A stretch of DNA of 64,000 nucleotides from Magicicada septendecula. Its lineage: Eukaryota; Arthropoda; Insecta; Hemiptera; Cicadidae. Shown here piece after piece: positions 1 to 10,536 of this stretch. Both the position numbers and the translations under genes were made by a program. Positions within the stretch are counted from its first letter, which is position 1. Each line of letters begins with the position of its first letter. The notes below the pieces were generated by a model, which worked only from the letters and a program-made list of their open reading frames with translations, made no database searches and had not been told where the DNA came from. The DNA lies in NCBI GenBank assembly GCA_034769895.1, contig CM068372.1:439584958-439648957 (forward strand). The letters run 5' to 3'.

Positions 1-43
1 GTGAGATGACACACGTTAGGACCACAGTACTGTGATTAAGGCT
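1..43 (+). repeat. Fragment related to the hammerhead-bearing insertion at 31.5 kb
   Basis: These bases align with 31611-31653, the right part of the small ribozyme-bearing insertion: both run GTGAG, then a variable stretch, then ACAGTACTGTG, then TTAAGGCT. By eye about 34 of 43 positions agree. The copy is cut by the window edge, so its ribozyme part, if present, lies to the left. Confidence 0.5.
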
Positions 44-149
44 GGATATGTCCCGTACTGTGAAAGCCTTAAACACATATCTCTTTATACGTTTTACTGT
101 TTTCTGTCCATTTTTTGTCCTTAATCTGTTCAACCCCTCAGTTTCCAAC

Positions 150-720
150 CACAATGTGTCAGAATTAACCGAAAATTATTATACGTATCAAGGATATGAC
201 AAAAAGAATGGGAGAGGGGGTCAATCGGAAACCAACAACAAACAAAACCGAACGAGCATCACGCAGGAGGCGGCGCCGGCTACCTGAGATGATTGAAAAA
301 AATATATATATAAAAGGATTCCGATGATGAAGAAAGGTAGTTATTTGGAAACATTTTAATGGATTATACAGTTTTTTGTGTGTGTGGCGGTCGGATAACC
401 GTGGTGACGTAATTACAGAGCAGAGGTCGACGACGACGGTAGTAAAACAAGAAGACGGCGGCGAAGAAGGGGTTGTTAGAATTAGAAAGAAGCGACCGAG
501 AGAGGGAGGGGAACCGTCAAAAACCCTTGTTTGACAATCGTTTCCGTCCTGTTCGTTTGTCCTTTTTTCCCTCGACCGGAGCTGAATGAAAGCCTTGTGC
601 CGGCCGGCCTTGTACAATCACTCGACGACAACCAATTGCAGGCAGCGGCAAAGGCACATGGGAAAAAAATAAAAATCAGCCCTATTATAAACCCATAGCG
701 TCCTCCGGTCGTCTTTTCTA
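150..720. other. CpG-richer non-repetitive island
   Basis: This stretch is clearly richer in C, G and CpG than the AT-rich DNA around it (GGCGGCGCCGG, TCGACGACGACGG, GCCGGCCGGCC) and I see no transposon signature in it. The overlapping reading frames have no recognisable domain. It could be a regulatory region or an unrecognised old repeat. Confidence 0.3.
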
Positions 721-1046
721 ATGCGCTTCCCCTCCAAAACCCTTTCTTAGCTTTTTTTTTTACGTTTTGCTTTATGTTATTATTATTATTATTAGTATTC
801 GTGAATAGTATTCAATGATGTCCCGCCGTGTGCAACCGTGTAGTTAGCAGTCTCGGTAGGTTGGACCGACTCCGCTCCTATACACAGTAGGCCTACGGTA
901 GCTGGAACACCCTTCCACCCGGTAGTATGGAGGCTACACTGCAGCCAACCCTCTCTCGCATCAACTTATTAATTACACAACACACTTCATTAGCCTTATC
1001 AAGGCACTTATTTACTGATCTAAACACACACATTTTGTTCTTTCAG
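721..1046. other. No recognised gene; contains TAGGCCTA
   Basis: Mixed sequence with a short ATT run at 777-793 and the palindrome TAGGCCTA at 888-895. The end of the stretch (TTTTGTTCTTTCAG) resembles a splice acceptor feeding the exon candidate that follows. Confidence 0.3.
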
Positions 1047-1133
1047 GTTCACTGGCCGGGGTTTTAAGCACTTTTGCTACCTTACCAAAATTGCTCGCCC
1101 GAAAATATAAAGATGTTGATGACTACAAAAAAT
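1047..1133 (+). CDS. Candidate isolated internal exon, unknown protein
   Basis: The 87-nt segment is preceded by a pyrimidine tract ending in TTTCAG and followed by the donor-like GTATGT at 1134-1139. Read with two bases completing a split codon it is open throughout and gives SLAGVLSTFATLPKLLARKY followed by KDVDDYKK, which looks like protein rather than noise. Entry and exit phases agree because 87 is divisible by three. I do not recognise the protein, and no partner exon was found in the window. It may belong to a host gene with very large introns or to an unrecognised transposon. A chance open frame of this length is also quite possible. Confidence 0.3.
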
Positions 1134-1139
1134 GTATGT

Positions 1140-1466
1140 CAGTATTCTTTACACTTAATTATCAATTAAGTAAAGCAAATTATAACCCAACACATAGAAC
1201 ATATTACAAAAGAAACTGGTCACTTTCAGCTTTCTGATATTAAATTAAAGTCAAAAGTATACAATACGTATACAAACGTATACATATTCACAAATTAGTC
1301 ACAAATTATTCGTATATTATCGAATAATAAACGAAATTCATTTAAAAAGATATACTCTTCTTCTTCTTCTTCTTCTTCCTTCGTTAATAAAGGCCTATCT
1401 TTATTAAGCAAAACCCGAATAAATTAAAAGGAAAAATTTTGACTTTCATAAAAATAATTTAATTAA
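1140..1466. other. AT-rich spacer, nothing recognised
   Basis: AT-rich DNA with a short CTT run near 1356-1378. No coding signal or repeat family is visible. Confidence 0.4.
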
Positions 1467-1468
1467 TA

Positions 1469-2140
1469 CATTAATACCCCGTTATAACGGACTAATTGGG
1501 GCATTGAAGTGTCCGTTATATTGGAAGTCCGTTGTAACTGCATATGGCAAGTAGGCCTTAGCCTTATAATACAGATACGATTCATTTAAGTGACGTGGAT
1601 AAAAATTTAAACTATTTTACTGTATTTATATAAAATAGATAACTGGCTACACCAGTATAGCATTAAAAAAACAGTTACATCTTATACAAAATAGGCCTAT
1701 TGTGTAGATAATTGTAACAAAAACTTAGTCCATTGTAAATAACAGTTTATATTTCACACAAAATATTCATAATTATAGTAAAAAGTTTGGCCAATGTTTA
1801 TCTTCTTCAAAAAAAAAAAGATGGCTATGTGTCAGAATTACTTTTCATATTTACTGGCTTAAAACAATAGGCCTTCTAATTTTGGCCTGGAACTAATTAG
1901 AGTTAATTTTTTTATCCGTGAAAGTGTCGCAACTGACCATAATAAAGCAATATGTTTTCATTTTTTGATTGCTCAACGTTTTGATTGCTCACAGACAAAG
2001 TTCAAGTGGTTTTTTTATTTCGCTCCCTTTAAATTTTCGAGCCTGATTGCCTTTGATTTTTCAACATTCGATGTTTCTTAGAGTTGTTCTTTATAACCGA
2101 GGTCCGTTTTAACGGGGTCCGTTATGACGGAGGATTACTG
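1469..2140. mobile_element. Non-autonomous pogo/Tigger-type element with TA duplication
   Basis: The left end reads CATTAATACCCCGTTATAAC and the right end, reverse complemented, CAGTAATCCTCCGTCATAAC; the match continues into GGAC. Both ends are flanked by TA (1467-1468 and 2141-2142). Terminal CAGT plus TA duplication is typical of pogo/Tigger elements of the Tc1-mariner superfamily. Subterminal blocks repeat the word GTCCGTT or its complement several times at both ends. The 672-bp interior is AT-rich and has no transposase frame, so this is a MITE-like internal deletion. Confidence 0.75.
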
Positions 2141-2142
2141 TA

Positions 2143-2779
2143 CTTTAATTACCGAACAAATCCAATTGCACAATCCAAAAATTATTAGATTTTCAAAAGT
2201 ATTCATTTGACTAAATAAACAATAAATACAAAAATGTATTACAAACAAGATTTATAAATAAAAATATTCGTAACAAGTCAATAATAAATATTTCATTTTC
2301 AATTGAGTATCTGATTATGACGTTACAACAATCGAAATATAAAATAAATATGTAATTTAATTTTAACAAAACATAATCCACTTAAATAAAGTGTATTTAT
2401 TATTAAACGGCGAACCAGGAAAGTAGATAAATATAAAGTAATGAAGAAAACTGGAACAAAATTTCAACATACAAGTTTAAAACTCTGTTGAAACAAATAA
2501 TACATGAGACGTAGTACTGGTCTCATTATCTTTCTAGACTGCTTAACGACATTCAATTTTTGAACCGTAGAAAGATTATTTTCGTGTTAACTGTGATATA
2601 GTTGCAAGAAATTTTAGAGTTACAATTTAAATTATAATTATCACTTACTAAAACACATTCATTGAAATATCTGCTACTCTCTTGTAACAGGAAGACACAA
2701 GTATGTACATATAGGTATACACATTTTCGTTTATCATTCGTAGGAGTAAAATTGTTGCAACATTTCAACCTTCTTTTCC
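2143..2779. other. AT-rich spacer, nothing recognised
   Basis: Very AT-rich; short frames on both strands show no domain. No repeat family shared with the rest of the window was noticed. Confidence 0.4.
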
Positions 2780-2843
2780 TTCTTCTTCTTCTTCTTCTTC
2801 TTCTTCTTCTTCTTCTTCTTCTTCTTCTTCTTCTTCTTCTTCT
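2780..2843. repeat. (CTT)n microsatellite
   Basis: An uninterrupted trinucleotide run of about 21 units. The poly-leucine frame across it is an artefact. Elsewhere in this window such runs sit at LINE 3' ends; here I could not recognise a LINE beside it. Confidence 0.9.
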
Positions 2844-3400
2844 CCCCCTCCTACTCTATCTTCGTCTTCATTTTCTCCTTCTACGTATCCTAGTAGGCCT
2901 GTAATCTACTCCAATTTTACATACCTATCTATTCCTTACACTCCCACACCTTTTAACATGATGTTGTTAGTTATATTCCTGTTTGTAGATATACCTCTTA
3001 TATATCCTTAAAGTCATACTTTCATTCACCGTTATATTTTATATTTACTTCTTATGTTACGTTTTCATTCCTGATCTCCGTAGGGGCTGAACAGGGCAAT
3101 CCCTCTTATTTCTGAATTAAAAAGTGATTATCGAATGTCGAAAATGCAGAGTGTTAATAGTTGTAGAGTACCGTAACTAATAATTTTAAATTTTTATTAA
3201 GAATATTAACTTTTACTAAGAAGATAAAAAATACAGTAAATAGTTTTGTCGTAATTAGTGTAACAATGAAATTATTATTTGTAATAATTTGCTGATAAAC
3301 TTGTTGACTTTATCAGCCTTTCGTTGTTTCTTTGAAATTCAGTTAGATCAGCTTTGCATTTTTGTGCAACAGCTGTTCGAAGTGAAGCAGCGAAAGCAGA
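2844..3400. other. AT-rich spacer, nothing recognised
   Basis: No coding or repeat signal beyond general AT-richness. Confidence 0.35.
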
Positions 3401-3536
3401 ATTAATAGCAAAAGCATGAGAAAAAAAGGCAGGCTAACAAAAATCTGCGGAAAGACGGGAATGGCAACAATTTGTATACAAGATCGGAAAGTAAACAGTA
3501 ATGTTAGAGAAAGACGCAAAGTGGACAACACTGGAC
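3401..3536 (+). pseudogene. LINE ORF remnant, left part (split by a hAT element)
   Basis: This flank and 4275-4480 become contiguous when the hAT element and one copy of its duplication are removed. The right part is clearly like a LINE C-terminus. The left part is only inferred from continuity. Confidence 0.3.
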
Positions 3537-4274
3537 CAGCGTTTCCCAAACTTTTTTAGCCCACGCCACACTACAAACAAGCAGTCAGAAGCCGCGGCAC
3601 ACTATCTCCCTCTACATACCGACCCCCCCCCTACACACTATCACTACCTTTCCGCAATGTCTTTAAAAATCACACTGCAGCGTAATATACCATAATAATG
3701 AATGTTATTTATTTCAGTAGTATGCCTACTTGTCGTTTCCCAGTTATTTCAGTCGACTTTTCCAACTTTAATGCAAATTTATCAACAAACATATTTTTGT
3801 GACTTATAAAATTACAAAAAGTCATTGAAACACATTCTCTCACATAGCTTGTATTTGCACTTTGTTAATTCATAAAATAATGAAAAACAAAATATGACAA
3901 GATTAAATTTTGTTCTGTATTAAGTAGTCTTTCTGCTTCCCAATTTTAATACGATACATGGGATTGGTGTTTTTTCATTAGGTCCTTGTTCCGCGGTCGG
4001 ATAGTGGACAAACACACTCTCATGTGTGTTCCAATGTTTGAAGTTGAGATCGATTATTTATTTTATTTGGTTTATTGTGGAAAACGCTGACTCACAAAAT
4101 AAGATGTAGAAAAGGGAAGCAGCGCCTTCATGGCCATTTTCGTTATCGCTGGGTATTCATTCATCAGTGACAACCAAAAGGCCACAATATCACGGTTTTC
4201 CTTATTTTTGGTCTTTTCCGATTCTTCTTTTTCTATTTTCCAAAATTTCGCGGCACACAGTTTGGGAAACGCTG
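3537..4274. mobile_element. Non-autonomous hAT element with 8-bp target duplication
   Basis: The left end starts CAGCGTTTCCCAAACTTTTT and the right end reverse complemented starts CAGCGTTTCCCAAACTGTGT, giving 16 identical terminal bases. The flanks are CACTGGAC (3529-3536) and TACTGGAC (4275-4282), a 7-of-8 match. An 8-bp duplication with CAG ends is diagnostic of hAT elements. At 738 bp with no transposase frame it is a MITE that needs a partner transposase. Confidence 0.85.
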
Positions 4275-4480
4275 TACTGGACAGTAAGGAGAAGGGAAGT
4301 AAGGAGCCCGAGTGTTGATAGAATTAACGAGGACAGAACAGTTAAAATCTGTAGGGACAAGAAACTAGGACGCATGTTGGAAGAAAGCTTATATTTGGTA
4401 CAATGGGCAGGCCATAGAATGAGAAGGAGTGGAAGAGGAGGAGGGGGAGATGTAGAAGCAGAGGAATGAGAAGAAATATG
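4275..4480 (+). pseudogene. LINE ORF C-terminal remnant
   Basis: The frame INEDRTVKICRDKK...LVQWAGHRMRR resembles the C-terminal region of LINE polyproteins, which ends in blocks like LQWAGHVMRM. It is short and decayed, and its upstream part is separated by the hAT insertion. Confidence 0.45.
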
Positions 4481-5095
4481 AACTAATGGGTGGAAAATGT
4501 TTTGGCTGTTCAGAAAGAATCGGTATTAATAAAATATGCAAAGGCGGGACAAACCAAAATTAATTCATTCCCTACCGTTGATGATCGAAATTCCTAAACA
4601 TGGTGTTTAGACACAGCTTCACTGTTTGAAGGCGCTGTGTTCACATTAATGAACACAAGAGTACACACAAACGATTTCCCACAGCTGGCTAACGGCTCCC
4701 ACTCACCGCCGACGACGACGACAGCTGTCAATGCTGGATTAACTGACCTGATAATTCACTTCGATAGTCAGTGACAACCAGCGGATGTCAACGGGAAAGA
4801 CCTGTTCCGCGGACTTCCTAGTTTGCAGGTCATCGACGTGAACGTGCGTAAGAGAAAGTTATTGGCGTTGTCCATTGTATCTGTCCTGACACAATCAAAA
4901 TGTTATGAACACTTAATTGTAAACAGACGGACGTTTTTATTTATGTAGTGCGATAATGAAAATTTAATCAATATGCTGATCGATATACTCTAACGATTTC
5001 ATCCATTACCCAGTTGTTAAAGATGTTGTAAATGTTATGAAACACAATGAGATCCTCCATATGTAACATCTCTAAAATTATTCAGTTTAGTATAA
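4481..5095. other. No recognised gene; GC-richer middle
   Basis: Positions about 4600-4870 are richer in CpG (CACCGCCGACGACGACGAC) than the flanks. No domain or repeat recognised. Confidence 0.3.
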
Positions 5096-5099
5096 ATAA

Positions 5100-5330
5100 T
5101 TATTCATCATCAACATCATCATCCTCATCAACATCTTCGCAAAATGGCATTGGCAAGGTGCTGCCTGTTTCGCCTTCAAAAATCATCCAGCCATCTCTTC
5201 CTGGGTCACACCTGGAAACTGTGTCCTATAGGTTTGTACTTCCAGTCTTGTTGTTTAGTCTGGAATCTGACATTCTTTTATAATTTTTCTTTCCACCGTC
5301 GTTTATAATATTTTAACTTTTCATTAAAGT
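5100..5330 (-). pseudogene. LINE 3' end with ATC-rich tail
   Basis: On the minus strand this is the 3' part of a LINE ORF: a block that aligns with 19370-19600 and 15660-15870 and with 46741-46960 (motif like YKQRWKE ... VWKYKPIGH ... WLE), followed by a GAT/ATG-rich tail (5103-5140 on the plus strand as CATCATC). Only the 3' end is present, the usual outcome of 5' truncation in target-primed reverse transcription. Confidence 0.7.
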
Positions 5331-5525
5331 TGAAAACGTTTGTGAATTGTAATGTATTGTACTGTAACTTGTAATGTGATTGGATAAAATGTTAAAACAA
5401 TGAAGCATAGGCTACTGTAACGCCAGTACCCCAGAATATGTGGAGCACGTACAGAATATGTGCAGTTTGTACGTAGATGTAAATGGTGAAATGGAATCAA
5501 CAGCCTGTTAGCCGAATGGACATGC
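5331..5525 (-). repeat. 195-bp block shared with 19180-19370
   Basis: Reverse complement of 19180-19370 with high similarity, including the stretches ACAGTAGCC, CACATATTCTGGGGTACTGG and GCTGTTGATT. In both places it lies directly upstream of the same LINE 3' end, so it was either part of that LINE lineage or an insertion inherited by both copies. Confidence 0.7.
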
Positions 5526-5670
5526 ACTTGTGTTCTATAGATTTGTATTTCCAGACTCGTTTGTCCGGTCTGGAATCTGACGTTTTTTCTGAATATTCTT
5601 TCCACCGTTGTTTGCACTCTTTTAATTTTTCATTCAAATCTTTGAAAGTTTCGAGTAAATTAAATTAATT
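5526..5670 (-). pseudogene. Second partial copy of the same LINE 3' region
   Basis: The minus strand again reads the YKQRWKE-like block and a frame ending near KYK. It repeats the block at 5230-5330, so the LINE 3' region is present twice around the 195-bp block, in the same orientation. Confidence 0.6.
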
Positions 5671-5997
5671 CCCCATTATAGGGTACCGGCCTATGTGCAG
5701 GGGCTGGCTGCTTACGGGCCGTGACTCCGGGTAATCTTTATTCAGGGTTGTCTTCCCCTAGCCTTTGATACCCCAACACCCAACTGCAAAGCACCCGGCA
5801 GCAAAATATAATCCTATCACAATAGGCCGTAGCATTACAGCCGACTAAATCCAAGTAGATTTCCGCCTGTAATATTCCAAAAATAAGCCAGTCCAGGATC
5901 ACTTAACTTACGCCCTAACTTGGTACTGGTGGCTACTTCTGCCCTCCACCAGAAATATTTATCGACCTTCCGGTCTAGATCTGTAATGTTCTGTATC
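5671..5997. other. Unique left flank of the 94-bp array
   Basis: GC-richer sequence of unknown nature leading into the tandem array. It is not repeated elsewhere in the window. The last bases (ACCTCTTGTAGG) merge with the first monomer. Confidence 0.4.
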
Positions 5998-8900
5998 CAC
6001 CTCTTGTAGGAAGTGGCACGGTCTTGGCTGGAGAGAGGCTAACGTCTCCTTTGGGAGTTAACATCACTTCAACCACCCGGTACAACAGGGTTACCTCTCG
6101 TAGGAAGTGGCACGGTCTTGGCTGGAGAGAGGCTAACGTCTCCTTTGGGAGTTAACATCACTTCAACCACCCGGTACAACAGGGTTACCTCTCGTAGGAA
6201 GTGGCACGGTCTTGGCTGGAAAGAGGCTAACGTCTCCTTTGGGAGTTAACATCACTTCAACCACCCGGTACAACAGGGTTACCTCTTGTAGGAAGTGGCA
6301 CGGTCTTGGCTGGAGAGAGGCTAACGTCTCCTTTGGGAGTTAACATCACTTCAACCACCCGGTACAACAGGGTTACCTCTCGTAGGAAGTGGCACGGTCT
6401 TGGCTGGAGAGAGGCTAACGTCTCCTTTGGGAGTTAACATCACTTCAACCACCCGGTACAACAGGGTTACCTCTTGTAGGAAGTGGCACGGTCTTGGCTG
6501 GAGAGAGGCTAACGTCTCCTTTGGGAGTTAACATCACTTCAACCACCCGGTACAACAGGGTTACCTCTCGTAGGAAGTGGCACGGTCTTGGCTGGAGAGA
6601 GGCTAACGTCTCCTTTGGGAGTTAACATCACTTCAACCACCCGGTACAACAGGGTTACCTCTTGTAGGAAGTGGCACGGTCTTGGCTGGAGAGAGGCTAA
6701 CGTCTCCTTTGGGAGTTAACATCACTTCAACCACCCGGTACAACAGGGTTACCTCTTGTAGGAAGTGGCACGGTCTTGGCTGGAGAGAGGCTAACGTCTC
6801 CTTTGGGAGTTAACATCACTTCAACCACCCGGTACAACAGGGTTACCTCTTGTAGGAAGTGGCACGGTCTTGGCTGGAGAGAGGCTAACGTCTCCTTTGG
6901 GAGTTAACATCACTTCAACCACCCGGTACAACAGGGTTACCTCTCGTAGGAAGTGGCACGGTCTTGGCTGGAGAGAGGCTAACGTCTCCTTTGGGAGTTA
7001 ACATCACTTCAACCACCCGGTACAACAGGGTTACCTCTTGTAGGAAGTGGCACGGTCTTGGCTGGAGAGAGGCTAACGTCTCCTTTGGGAGTTAACATCA
7101 CTTCAACCACCCGGTACAACAGGGTTACCTCTCGTAGGAAGTGCCACGGTCTTGGCTGGAGAGAGGCTAACGTCTCCTTTAGGAGTTAACATCACTTCAA
7201 CCACCCGGTACAACAGGGTTACCTCTTGTAGGAAGTGGCACGGTCTTGGCTGGAGAGAGGCTAACGTCTCCTTTGGGAGTTAACATCACTTCAACCACCC
7301 GGTACAACAGGGTTACCTCTTGTAGGAAGTGGCACGGTCTTGGCTGGAGAGAGGCTAACGTCTCCTTTGGGAGTTAACATCACTTCAACCACCCGGTACA
7401 ACAGGGTTACCTCTTGTAGGAAGTGGCACGGTCTTGGCTGGAGAGAGGCTAACGTCTCCTTTGGGAGTTAACATCACTTCAACCACCCGGTACAACAGGG
7501 TTACCTCTTGTAGGAAGTGGCACGGTCTTGGCTGGAGAGAGGCTAACGTCTCCTTTGGGAGTTAACATCACTTCAACCACCCGGTACAACAGGGTTACCT
7601 CTCGTAGGAAGTGGCACGGTCTTGGCTGGAGAGAGGCTAACGTCTCCTTTGGGAGTTAACATCACTTCAACCACCCGGTACAACAGGGTTACCTCTTGTA
7701 GGAAGTGGCACGGTCTTGGCTGGAGAGAGGCTAACGTCTCCTTTGGGAGTTAACATCACTTCAACCACCCGGTACAACAGGGTTACCTCTTGTAGGAAGT
7801 GGCACGGTCTTGGCTGGAGAGAGGCTAACGTCTCCTTTGGGAGTTAACATCACTTCAACCACCCGGTACAACAGGGTTACCTCTTGTAGGAAGTGGCACG
7901 GTCTTGGCTGGAGAGAGGCTAACGTCTCCTTTGGGAGTTAACATCACTTCAACCACCCGGTACAACAGGGTTACCTCTCGTAGGAAGTGGCACGGTCTTG
8001 GCTGGAGAGAGGCTAACGTCTCCTTTGGGAGTTAACATCACTTCAACCACCCGGTACAACAGGGTTACCTCTCGTAGGAAGTGGCACGGTCTTGGCTGGA
8101 GAGAGGCTAACGTCTCCTTTGGGAGTTAACATCACTTCAACCACCCGGTACAACAGGGTTACCTCTCGTAGGAAGTGGCACGGTCTTGGCTGGAGAGAGG
8201 CTAACGTCTCCTTTGGGAGTTAACATCACTTCAACCACCCGGTACAACAGGGTTACCTCTTGTAGGAAGTGGCACGGTCTTGGCTGGAGAGAGGCTAACG
8301 TCTCCATTGGGAGTTAACATCACTTTAACCACCCGGTACAACAGGGTTACCTCTCGTAGGAAGTGGCACGGTCTTGGCTGGAGAGAGGCTAACGTCTCCT
8401 TTGGGAGTTAACATCACTTCAACCACCCGGTACAACAGGGTTACCTCTCGTAGGAAGTGGCACGGTCTTGGCTGGAGAGAGGCTAACGTCTCCTTTGGGA
8501 GTTAACATCACTTCAACCACCCGGTACAACAGGGTTACCTCTCGTAGGAAGTGGCACGGTCTTGGCTGGAGAGAGGCTAACGTCTCCTTTGGGAGTTAAC
8601 ATAACTTCAACCACCCGGTACAACAGGGTTACCTCTTGTAGGAAGTGGCACGGTCTTGGCTGGAGAGAGGCTAACGTCTCCTTTGGGAGTTAACATCACT
8701 TCAACCACCCAGTACAACAGGGTTACCTCTTGTAGGAAGTGGTACGGTCTTGGCTGGAGAGAGGCTAACGTCTCCTTTGGGAGTTAACATCACTTCAACC
8801 ACCCGGTACAACAGGGTTACCTCTCGTAGGAAGTGGCACGGTCTTGGCTGGAGAGAGGCTAACGTCTCCTTTGGGAGTTAACATCACTTCAACCACCCGG

Positions 8901-10229
8901 TACAACAGGGTTACCTCTCGTAGGAAGTGGCACGGTCTTGGCTGGAGAGAGGCTAACGTCTCCTTTGGGAGTTAACATCACTTCAACCACCCGGTACAAC
9001 AGGGTTACCTCTCGTAGGAAGTGGCACGGTCTTGGCTGGAGAGAGGCTAACGTCTCCTTTGGGAGTTAAGAGTTAACATCACTTCAACCATCCGGTACAA
9101 CAGGGTTACCTCTTGTAGGAAGTGGCACGGTCTTGGCTGGAGAGAGGCTAACGTCTCCTTTGGGAGTTAACATCACTTCAACCACCCGGTACAACAGGGT
9201 TACCTCTCGTAGGAAGTGGCACGGTCTTGGCTGGAGAGAGGCTAACGTCTCCTTTGGGAGTTAACATCACTTCAACCACCCGGTACAACAGGGTTACCTC
9301 TTGTAGGAAGTGGCACGGTCTTGGCTGGAGAGAGGCTAACGTCTCCTTTGGGAGTTAACATCACTTCAACCACCCGGTACAACAGGGTTACCTCTCGTAG
9401 GAAGTGGCACGGTCTTGGCTGGAGAGAGGCTAACGTCTCCTTTGGGAGTTAACATCACTTCAACCACCCGGTACAACAGGGTTACCTCTCGTAGGAAGTG
9501 GCACGGTCTTGGCTGGAGAGAGGCTAACGTCTCCTTTGGGAGTTAACATCACTTTAACCACCCGGTACAACAGGGTTACCTCTCGTAGGAAGTGGCACGG
9601 TCTTGGCTGGAGAGAGGCTAACGTCTCCTTTGGGAGTTAACATCACTTCAACCACCCGGTACAACAGGGTTACCACTCGTAGGAAGTGGCACGGTCTTGG
9701 CTGGAGAGAGGCTAACGTCTCCTTTGGGAGTTAACATCACTTCAACCACCCGGTACAACAGGGTTACCTCTTGTAGGAAGTGGCACTGTCTTGGCTGGAG
9801 AGAGGCTAACGTCTCCTTTGGGAGTTAACATCACTTCAACCACCCGGTACAACAGGGTTACCTCTCGTAGGAAGTGGCACGGTCTTGGCTGGAGAGAGGC
9901 TAACGTCTCCTTTGGGAGTCAACATCACTTCAACCACCCGGTACAACAGGGTTACCTCTTGTAGGAAGTGGCACGGTCTTAGCTGGAGAGAGGCTAACGT
10001 CTCCTTTGGGAGTTAACATCACTTCAACCACCCGGTACAACAGGGTTACCTCTTGTAGGAAGTGGCACTGTCTTGGCTGGAGAGAGGCTAACGTCTCCTT
10101 TGGGAGTTAACATCACTTCAACCACCCGGTACAACAGGGTTACCTCTCGTAGGAAGTGGCACGGTCTTGGCTGGAGAGAGGCTAACGTCTCCTTTGGGAG
10201 TTAACATCACTTCAACCACCCGGTACAAC
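5998..10229. repeat. Tandem array, about 45 copies of a 94-bp unit
   Basis: TAGGAAGTGG recurs at 6007, 6101, 6195, 6289 and so on at exactly 94-bp steps up to 10150, giving 45 starts, the last unit incomplete. Units are nearly identical. The main variant is the base before GTAGG (CCTCTCG versus CCTCTTG), which alternates irregularly. Single changes occur at scattered units, for example GTGCCACGG and TTTAGGAG near 7140-7185, and one unit at 9061-9080 has a 7-bp extra copy of GAGTTAA. Each normal unit has a GTTAAC (HpaI) site and a short CTCC-TTTG-GGAG hairpin. No long reading frame crosses the array, and 94 is not a multiple of three. Confidence 0.97.
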
Positions 10230-10536
10230 GGTACTAGCTCTCCAAATTCCCTCGAACCCAATAATTATTATTGCAATGATAATTATGAATAATAATATAT
10301 TATGAATAGCAATTACTCATTTGAAAATCAATTAACTCAGCAAAGTAAATATTAAAAATAATGACGATTTGTTTACATCTAAGTAGGCCCTACTTAGAGG
10401 TTATTCTACGACTTGTTATTCGAAGACAATTTATATCTGTACTCAAAGTGCATGAAATATATACTACACACATAGATTTAGAAGAGAAAACACACGAATC
10501 TATCCTGATTTTCTTCAGATATTTCTGGTAAATCTT
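10230..10536. other. AT-rich spacer right of the array
   Basis: Starts with GGTACTAGCTCTCC, which looks like the non-repeated continuation of the element that contains the unit. The rest is AT-rich with nothing recognised. Confidence 0.35.

Noticed and set aside
2662..2904. Poly-leucine membrane-like peptide
   Set aside because: Translation of a CTT microsatellite.
5998..10229. CRISPR array
   Set aside because: The whole 94-bp unit is repeated; there are no unique spacers, and the context is eukaryotic.
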